Positions 6,882-11,775 of a stretch of 11,775 bases of DNA are shown in pieces. The first letter of the stretch is position 1. Each line of letters starts with the position of its first letter. Origin of the DNA: JBHIEE01 sp046760445 (GTDB lineage Bacteria > Acidobacteriota > Aminicenantia > JdFR-78); NCBI GenBank assembly GCA_046760445.1, contig JBHIEE010000093.1, positions 1 through 11,775 of the forward strand, in the 5' to 3' direction. The notes under the pieces were generated by a model. It was not told where the DNA came from. It saw only the letters and a list, made by a program, of their open reading frames with translations, and did not search any database. The position numbers and the translations under genes were made by a program.

Positions 6882-7708
6882 TAGATTACTTTAACCAACT
6901 CCCCGAGAATTTTTTTTAAATCAGGGACCTTTTTTTCTACATTTTCTATTACTTTCTCGTGAGAAAGAGAACTCATGTAATGAAAATCGCATTTATTAGA
7001 AATTACAGAAATAGCAAATGTTTTCAAATTTAAATAACAAGCAATAATGGATTCAAAAATTAGTGACATCCCGACAGCATCTACTCCAAGTTTCTCAAGC
7101 ATCTTTATCTCTGCTAGAGTTTCATATGTTGGCCCAATCACTCCTGCATAAATTCCTTTTTTCACTTCAACTCCATTTTTCTGAGCTATTTTAATTGCTT
7201 CTTCTTTAAGTTGAGCATTATACAAAGACGACAAATTCAAAAACAAAGGATTCCTTTCCTCTATTGGGATTTCCATCAAAGGATTTTTATTAGTTAAATT
7301 TATCTGGTCATCAATGAGCATTAAATCGCCTTCTCTTAACTTGGGATTCACTCCACCCGAAGCAGTGGTTAAAATTAAATACTCTGCTCCTAATTCTTTG
7401 ACCAACCAGACAGGAATTGTGCTTTCCAGCGGGGTAAATCCTTCATAATAGTGGAATCTTTTTTTAAAAATTAGAATATTTTTCCCCTTCCATTCCCCAA
7501 AAATTAATTCAGATATCTGTCCTGGTAAAGAAGATTTTGGGAACCCAGGAATTGAAGAATAAGGGATGATTTTAGAATTTTTTAATTCATCTGCTAATGA
7601 GTAATATCCAGTCCCCAGAATAATGCCTATTTTAGGAGATTGGGGGAGTTCACTTTTTAAATACTGAGCACTTTCACTCAAAATTTTTTTGAAATGGAAA
7701 AAATTCAT
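6881..7708 (-). CDS. Purine nucleoside phosphorylase, trimeric PNP/MTAP family
   Basis: A 275-residue member of the low-molecular-mass PNP/MTAP family, which cleaves purine nucleosides with phosphate to give the free base and (deoxy)ribose 1-phosphate in purine salvage. Visible motifs are the phosphate-binding loop GIILGTG (28-34), RFHYYEG (84-90), TTASGG (114-119), GPTYETLAEIKML (192-204) with Glu196, VGMS (212-215), and SVISNKCDF (234-242). By comparison with human PNP, Asn238 corresponds to the residue that recognises 6-oxopurines and His250 to the 5'-OH-contacting histidine; MTAP has Asp in place of that Asn. Inosine or guanosine is therefore a likelier substrate than methylthioadenosine. 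The usual STVPE after the GM motif is SLIFE here. Length is normal for the family. The start ATG overlaps the smc stop (ATGA), preceded by GGAAAAG inside smc, and the stop overlaps the next start as TAATG, so expression is probably coupled in both directions. Confidence 0.92.
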   Translation of the reverse strand: MNFFHFKKILSESAQYLKSELPQSPKIGIILGTGYYSLADELKNSKIIPYSSIPGFPKSSLPGQISELIFGEWKGKNILIFKKRFHYYEGFTPLESTIPVWLVKELGAEYLILTTASGGVNPKLREGDLMLIDDQINLTNKNPLMEIPIEERNPLFLNLSSLYNAQLKEEAIKIAQKNGVEVKKGIYAGVIGPTYETLAEIKMLEKLGVDAVGMSLIFESIIACYLNLKTFAISVISNKCDFHYMSSLSHEKVIENVEKKVPDLKKILGELVKVI

Positions 7709-10700
7709 TTCTTTTCCAACTTGATTGAATATAGACTGGAAACATTGGGTTCAGCCATAGTAATACCGTAAATATAGTCTGCCACTTCCATTGTCTTAAG
7801 ATTATGAGTAACGATTAGGAATTGTGTTTTATCTTTTAATTCTTTCATTAAATTAAGAAACCTTTCCAGGTTAGCATCATCCAGGGTAGCATCCACTTCG
7901 TCAAGAATACAAAATGGAGAAGGTTTATATTGAAAAAGAGCAAAAAGGAAAGCCAAGCTGGTCAAGGTCTTTTCTCCTCCAGAAAGAAGCATTAAACTCT
8001 GGAGCCTTTTGCCTGGAGGCTGAGCAATTATTTCTATACCACTCTCTAATGGTTTATTTTCATCAGTTAATTTTACCGCTGCTTTTCCTCCCCTAAATAA
8101 AATACGGAAAATTTCCTGAAAATTTTTATCCACTTCAGATAGAGCTTCAAAGAAAAGCTCTTTGCTTTCTTGATCGATCCTTTTTATTGCCTGGTTGGTT
8201 GAATCAATTGAATTTAATAAATCCTGTTTTTGCTGGGTCAAGAAATCATATCTCTCCTTCTGGGCATTAAATTCCTCCTCGGCCATCATATTCACTTCTT
8301 TGAATCTGCCCAACTCATTTTTTGCTTTATTCAGTTGAATCTCAATTTCTGCTTCATCTTCAATTTTTTCAAGAGAAACCTCCTTTTCAATTTCTGATAG
8401 TCCTTTATTCAATTCCTGCCAGCATTTTTCCTCTAAATTGACCAAATCTCTTTCTACTTCAGCCTTATTTACTTCCCATTTCATTCTTTCTTCTCTTATT
8501 TGTTCATATTTCTTTCTTAATTCTGAAATTTCTTTCTCTTTTTTCTTATATTCGGATCTTAAATTTTTGAGATAAATCTCTTTCTCTTCTATCTTTTCCT
8601 TGAGAAGAGTTTCTTCTTTAACTAAAGTTTGATGTTTTAAAGAAAAATCATTTAAGAACTGATTAATTTTTTCCACTTCTAATTTAGAATGAGCTATCTC
8701 CTGATGAGACTTATTTATCTTATTTTCTATCTTTTCTTTTCTTTCTGATAAAGAGGTGAATTGATTTTTTAAGTTATTAATTTTTTCCTGGATAAGGTCT
8801 ATTATTCCCTGCTCCTGAATTAGTCTTTCTGATATCTGTTTAATTTCTTCCTGAATCTCAGTCAATTGCTGATTGGAAACAGAAAGTTCTTTTTCTGTTT
8901 TTAATAATTGATGATAAATTTTATTTTCTTCTGAAACTAATTTATTTATTCTCTCTTCTAAATCTTTCTCTTCTTCATTCATTATTTCCAATTCCTGACT
9001 AAATAAAGCTAATCGCTGTTGCATTTTATTAAATTCTGCATCTAAAAAATTTGTCTTTGTCTCATTTTCTAAAAACTCTTTCTCAAATTGAGAAATTAAT
9101 GAACTCTCTTTTTCTTTCTGAAGCTCAAGTTTTTTTCTGTGTTGATTTTTTTCCTCTAATTTTTGAATTAGTGAGGAAAGACTATTTTCCAAAATATTTT
9201 TTTGCTCAGAAAGTTCTTTAATTTCCTTTTGGATGGATAAAATACCGTCCTCTTTTTGAGCCAACCTGACTAATCCCGAACTAAGGAGAACATCTCCTTG
9301 TAAAGTAACAAAGTTTAACTCAGGGTTTTCAAGCCAGAGCTCAATAGCAGATTGAATATCTTTGACCAGCACTGCCTCGTTTAAGGAAGGAGAAAATTTT
9401 TCAGCTTTTTGATTTAACCTGACCTGAGATTTCAAAAAACCAATAACCTTTTGATTGTTAATTAATTTGGATGGAAAATCATTAATATTCTTTTCTTTTG
9501 GCAATAGAAAAGTGCCTTTAACCTCAGATTTTCTTTTCACAATATTAAGAAAATCATCTCTGTTGATTAAAAGAGACTTGATTTCTTCTTTCCAGAATGA
9601 TTCAGCCTGAATTAAATAATCAGGTTTAACTTCAATAAAATCAGCCAAAGGACCTATAATTCCTGAATAATCTTTTACCTCTGGAAGAGAAATTAATTCG
9701 CTTTCTATCTTTTTTAATGCTTTAAGATGATGAGTTAATTCTTCAATTTTTGTGCGGCACTCAGTTAATTTATTCTGGTTATAGCCAATTGACTCTAAGA
9801 CTTCTTTAAGCTCTTGCTCCACTTTTTCTTCAATCTTTCTCTTTTCCATGAGAGACGTTTTAAATCTTTCCAATTCTTTTCTTTTCTGAACCAACTCATT
9901 TTTCTTCTTTTCTTCTAAATTCTTTTCTTCTTGAGTTTGGTTAATCAATTTTTGTTTTTGAATAATGAGAGTCTCCAATTCTTTTCTTTTAATAAGTAGC
10001 TCATTTTTAATCGAGGTTAACTCACTTTGGATCTGGAGCTCTAACTCCTTTTTTTGCTTAATCTTGGAAAGGAGCTCTGCGTTTTTTCTTTGTTTCAACC
10101 TAAACTGAAGTTCAATCTTCTTCAATTCTTCAATTTTCTGGCCATAACTCTTAGTAAGCTTTTCTTTCTCAACCCGACATTTTTCCAAATCTTTTTTAAT
10201 CAGAGTTAATTCAGTTTGTAATTCTTTTAAATTCAGTGCTTCTTTCTCAATCTTTTCTTGAAGGAACTCTTTTCTTTTCTCCTCCTTTTCTTTCTGATTA
10301 ACCAATTGAGAGATATTTGATTTTAAAGAAAACAGCTTTTCCTGAAAATTTTTGATTTCATTTTCTACTTTCCAGATTTCACTCTCTTTTGTATTTAATT
10401 TAATCTCTTTAGACTTTATTCTAGAAAGAAGATCTTTTTCCTTGAGTTGGAGATGTTGATAGCTTCTCACTATTTCTTGGTGATTTTTTCTTAGTTCAGC
10501 GATTTTTTGTCTAAAATAGAGAAAACTTAGATACCGAATTTTCTCTCTCAATTTTCGATACCTACGGGCAGTAGCTGCTTGCCTCCTCAATGAATTTTTT
10601 TGTCTCTCAACCTCAATAATAATATCTTCCAAACGAATCAAATTTTGTTCACTCTCAATCAATTTATTCTGAGCCTGTTTTTTTCTTTCTCGGTATTTAC

Positions 10701-11181
10701 CAATTCCAGCTGATTCTTCTAACAAGACCCTTTTTTCCGCAGGTTTTGCTGTAACGAATTGTTCTATACTTCCCTGTCCAATAACAAAATATTCTTTCTC
10801 CCCTATTCCATTAGCCCATAAAGCATCCTGAATGTCTCTTAGCCGAACCTGCTTTCCATTCAGGCGATATTCTCTTTCTCCGGTGCGAAATGCCCGATGA
10901 CCAATAATTAATTCTTCATCGCTATTTCCTAAGGTCATTACTACATCAACCAGACCCAAAGGAGCTCTTCTTGAACTTCCATTAAAGATAATGTCTACTG
11001 TTCTCTCTCCACGCAGAGTTTTTAATTTCTGTTCTCCCAGAACCCAGAGAACTGAATCTACAATATTACTTTTGCCACAGCCATTTGGTCCCACAATTGC
11101 TGTTACTCCTGGATGAAAGAGGATTTTTGTTCTGTCTGGGAAAGACTTAAATCCATGTAATTCTATTTTTTTAATAAACAT
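7705..11181 (-). CDS. smc: Chromosome segregation protein SMC
   Basis: A full-length 1158-residue SMC ATPase, the core of the bacterial condensin that organises and segregates chromosomes with ScpA and ScpB. The N-terminal head begins with the canonical MFIKKIELHGFKSF and contains Walker A, GPNGCGKS (31-38). Two long charged coiled-coil arms (about 170-495 and 645-1000) flank a hinge (about 501-640) that begins YSGIIGPLADFIEV. The C-terminal head has the ABC signature LSGGEK (1066-1071), Walker B with the D-loop FCILDEVDATLDDAN (1090-1104) and the switch histidine in VTHNLKTME (1124-1132). All ATPase motifs are intact. The hinge is divergent: most of the glycines normally found near its end are missing (see findings). 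The start rests on the family N-terminus; no good Shine-Dalgarno sequence precedes it, and a 7-bp repeat array lies immediately upstream. scpA, scpB and ftsY are not in the window. It heads the operon with PNP, to which it is joined by ATGA. Confidence 0.97.
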   Translation of the reverse strand: MFIKKIELHGFKSFPDRTKILFHPGVTAIVGPNGCGKSNIVDSVLWVLGEQKLKTLRGERTVDIIFNGSSRRAPLGLVDVVMTLGNSDEELIIGHRAFRTGEREYRLNGKQVRLRDIQDALWANGIGEKEYFVIGQGSIEQFVTAKPAEKRVLLEESAGIGKYRERKKQAQNKLIESEQNLIRLEDIIIEVERQKNSLRRQAATARRYRKLREKIRYLSFLYFRQKIAELRKNHQEIVRSYQHLQLKEKDLLSRIKSKEIKLNTKESEIWKVENEIKNFQEKLFSLKSNISQLVNQKEKEEKRKEFLQEKIEKEALNLKELQTELTLIKKDLEKCRVEKEKLTKSYGQKIEELKKIELQFRLKQRKNAELLSKIKQKKELELQIQSELTSIKNELLIKRKELETLIIQKQKLINQTQEEKNLEEKKKNELVQKRKELERFKTSLMEKRKIEEKVEQELKEVLESIGYNQNKLTECRTKIEELTHHLKALKKIESELISLPEVKDYSGIIGPLADFIEVKPDYLIQAESFWKEEIKSLLINRDDFLNIVKRKSEVKGTFLLPKEKNINDFPSKLINNQKVIGFLKSQVRLNQKAEKFSPSLNEAVLVKDIQSAIELWLENPELNFVTLQGDVLLSSGLVRLAQKEDGILSIQKEIKELSEQKNILENSLSSLIQKLEEKNQHRKKLELQKEKESSLISQFEKEFLENETKTNFLDAEFNKMQQRLALFSQELEIMNEEEKDLEERINKLVSEENKIYHQLLKTEKELSVSNQQLTEIQEEIKQISERLIQEQGIIDLIQEKINNLKNQFTSLSERKEKIENKINKSHQEIAHSKLEVEKINQFLNDFSLKHQTLVKEETLLKEKIEEKEIYLKNLRSEYKKKEKEISELRKKYEQIREERMKWEVNKAEVERDLVNLEEKCWQELNKGLSEIEKEVSLEKIEDEAEIEIQLNKAKNELGRFKEVNMMAEEEFNAQKERYDFLTQQKQDLLNSIDSTNQAIKRIDQESKELFFEALSEVDKNFQEIFRILFRGGKAAVKLTDENKPLESGIEIIAQPPGKRLQSLMLLSGGEKTLTSLAFLFALFQYKPSPFCILDEVDATLDDANLERFLNLMKELKDKTQFLIVTHNLKTMEVADYIYGITMAEPNVSSLYSIKLEKK

Positions 11182-11183
11182 TC

Positions 11184-11285
11184 CATTAAGCCATAAGCTG
11201 TAAGTCGTAAGGATTAAGTTTATTTTATTCCTTCTATTTCAAATCCTATGCTTAATCCTTAATTTTTACTACTTAATCCTTTGTC
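11184..11285. repeat. Two facing arrays of a degenerate 7-bp repeat (CTTANNN)
   Basis: In the left array TAAG recurs in exact 7-bp steps at 11187, 11194, 11201, 11208 and 11215; read on the minus strand the units are CTTAATC, CTTACGA, CTTACAG, CTTATGG and so on. In the right array the plus strand repeats the same unit in 7-bp steps at 11251 (CTTAATC), 11258 (CTTAATT), 11265 (TTTACTA), 11272 (CTTAATC) and 11279 (CTTTGTC). The arrays point towards each other and contain a perfect 11-bp inverted repeat, TAAGGATTAAG (11208-11218) against CTTAATCCTTA (11251-11261), around a 32-nt AT-rich spacer. The element fills the gap between the divergent smc and tRNA-Thr genes and reaches within 3 bp of the smc start codon, so it is part of the smc leader. 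Function is unknown. Confidence 0.7.
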
Positions 11286-11292
11286 TGTTTTC

Positions 11293-11320
11293 TTGACATA
11301 AATCAATGCTTCTATTAACT
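11293..11320 (+). promoter_or_regulatory. Candidate sigma-70-type promoter of the tRNA-Thr gene
   Basis: A perfect -35 hexamer TTGACA lies at 11293-11298. A -10 box is less clear: TTAACT at 11315-11320 has a 16-bp spacer but matches TATAAT at only three positions, while the better match TTTAAT at 11320-11325 would need a 21-bp spacer. The position, 39 bp before the mature tRNA 5' end, fits a tRNA promoter. Confidence 0.45.
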
Positions 11321-11331
11321 TTAATTATGAC

Positions 11332-11406
11332 GCCAGTGTAGCTCAGAGGCAGAGCAACTGATTCGTAATCAGTAGGTCGAGGGTTCGACTCCCTCCGCTG
11401 GCTCCA
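11332..11406 (+). tRNA. tRNA-Thr (anticodon CGT, reads ACG)
   Basis: A complete cloverleaf can be drawn by hand. The acceptor stem GCCAGTG (11332-11338) pairs with CGCTGGC (11396-11402) with one G-T pair. The D arm GCTC/GAGC encloses AGAGGCA, which holds the conserved GG. The anticodon stem ACTGA/TCAGT (11357-11361, 11369-11373) encloses loop TTCGTAA with anticodon CGT at 11364-11366. The variable loop is AGGTC, and the T stem GAGGG/CCCTC encloses TTCGACT. The discriminator base is T and the CCA end is encoded (11404-11406). The gene is divergent from smc and is the only clear plus-strand gene in the window. There is no strong terminator downstream, only a short T-run (11410-11413). Confidence 0.97.
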
Positions 11407-11621
11407 CATTTTCTCCTAGGCATATCAAATCCTTATTTTTAGATAGAAATATTAGCATAAAAGAAAATAAGAATAAAGAGAGATAATCTCAAGAATCGAA
11501 TATCTGAGGATTTTCAAATGATCCTAACAAAGAGAAGATATATAATAAAAATTCCAAATTACAAAAACATTAAATCGTGAAGAGTAAAGTGATAAACAAC
11601 ACCCTGCGACTTACACTTCTT

Positions 11622-11686
11622 AGATTTGAAATTTAGTCATTTGACATTCATTTGGCATTTGGATTTTGGACTTTGGATTTTTGATA
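11622..11686. repeat. A/T-rich simple repeat (ATTTGGATTTTGGA type)
   Basis: A degenerate series of short words in one orientation: ATTTGAAATTTAGTC, ATTTGACATTC, ATTTGGC, ATTTGG, ATTTTGGACTTTGG, ATTTTTGATA. The words ATTTGAAAT and GATTTTTGATA occur in reverse complement in the intergenic repeat at 3181-3203, over 8 kb away, so this is a dispersed intergenic sequence type. Confidence 0.6.
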
Positions 11687-11694
11687 AGTATAAT
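11666..11694 (+). promoter_or_regulatory. Weak candidate promoter facing the right edge
   Basis: A perfect -10 TATAAT (11689-11694) lies 17 bp after TTGGAC (11666-11671), a poor -35 match inside the simple repeat. An ATG at 11730 with AGGT 7 nt upstream (11719-11722) could be the start of a gene that leaves the window. In DNA this AT-rich a TATAAT is expected by chance, so the call is tentative. Confidence 0.25.
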
Positions 11695-11775
11695 AATTAT
11701 TTTGCAGAATTTAGTGTCAGGTACTCTCTATGTTAAAAATCAATGAAATTTTAAATTTTTTTATATTTTTCATTT

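Larger units (their letters stand above)
11407..11775. other. Non-coding, AT-rich stretch downstream of tRNA-Thr
   Basis: I find no convincing gene in these 369 bp. The stretch holds the small palindrome GAGAT-A-ATCTC (11480-11490), a possible 20-codon reading frame at 11518-11580 preceded by GAGGA (11506-11510), a simple A/T-rich repeat (11622-11686), a perfect TATAAT (11689-11694) and an ATG at 11730 whose frame stays open to the window edge for only 15 codons. None of the reading frames has enough length or recognisable content to be called. Confidence 0.6.

Noticed and set aside
11184..11285. CRISPR array or origin iterons as an explanation for the 7-bp repeats
   Set aside because: The units are far too short and directly adjacent for CRISPR repeats and spacers. 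No dnaA, rep or DnaA-box-like sequence is present to support an origin.
11711..11726. Word GTGTCAGGTAC near the right edge, as a possible end of a transposon or REP-like element
   Set aside because: It has only a short partial palindrome, no second copy in the window and no transposase nearby; the resemblance is a vague impression.
11730..11775. Possible start of a plus-strand gene leaving the right edge (MLKINEILNFF...)
   Set aside because: Only 15 codons are visible, the ribosome binding site is weak, and an open run of that length is expected by chance in AT-rich DNA. It is mentioned under the candidate promoter only.

Overview
The window is AT-rich bacterial chromosome, densely coded on the minus strand, with one tRNA gene on the plus strand near the right end. 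A lipoprotein of the RlpA type at the left edge and a full-length bacterial SMC protein point to a bacterium, probably with a diderm envelope. Two Na+/solute symporters suggest use of a sodium gradient. I cannot name the phylum. The gene content together with short-period intergenic repeats resembles what I have seen in genomes of uncultured candidate phyla, but that is an impression and not evidence.

Right to left, in the direction of minus-strand transcription: (1) A five-gene cluster starts with smc (7705-11181), followed by a trimeric-type purine nucleoside phosphorylase, a B12-binding-domain radical SAM enzyme, a TrmH/SpoU-family RNA methyltransferase and an M24 (Xaa-Pro peptidase-like) metallopeptidase. 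The first four are joined by ATGA or TAATG stop/start overlaps, so they are very likely one operon. The M24 gene follows after 47 bp with its own strong ribosome binding site. (2) A non-coding stretch of about 300 bp (3084-3379) holds an AT-rich hairpin, a simple A/T-rich repeat and two facing arrays of a degenerate 8-bp repeat. (3) A second cluster has two tandem paralogous sodium:solute symporter (SSS) genes, then the first 56 codons of an rlpA-like lipoprotein gene that leaves the window. That partial gene overlaps the upstream symporter by ATGA. (4) Between smc and the divergent tRNA-Thr(CGT) gene lie two facing arrays of a degenerate 7-bp repeat. (5) The last 369 bp are non-coding as far as I can tell, with another A/T-rich simple repeat.

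Functionally the smc cluster mixes chromosome organisation (SMC), purine salvage (PNP), RNA modification (TrmH family), peptide turnover (M24) and an unassigned radical SAM reaction; no single pathway unites them. The symporter/rlpA cluster combines Na+-driven uptake with cell-wall processing. I found no CRISPR array, insertion sequence, phage gene or defence system. The least explained parts are the two intergenic elements, which share one layout (short tandem repeats in two opposed arrays around a short AT-rich spacer) but use different unit lengths and sequences, and the SMC hinge, which lacks most of the glycines expected at its dimer interface.
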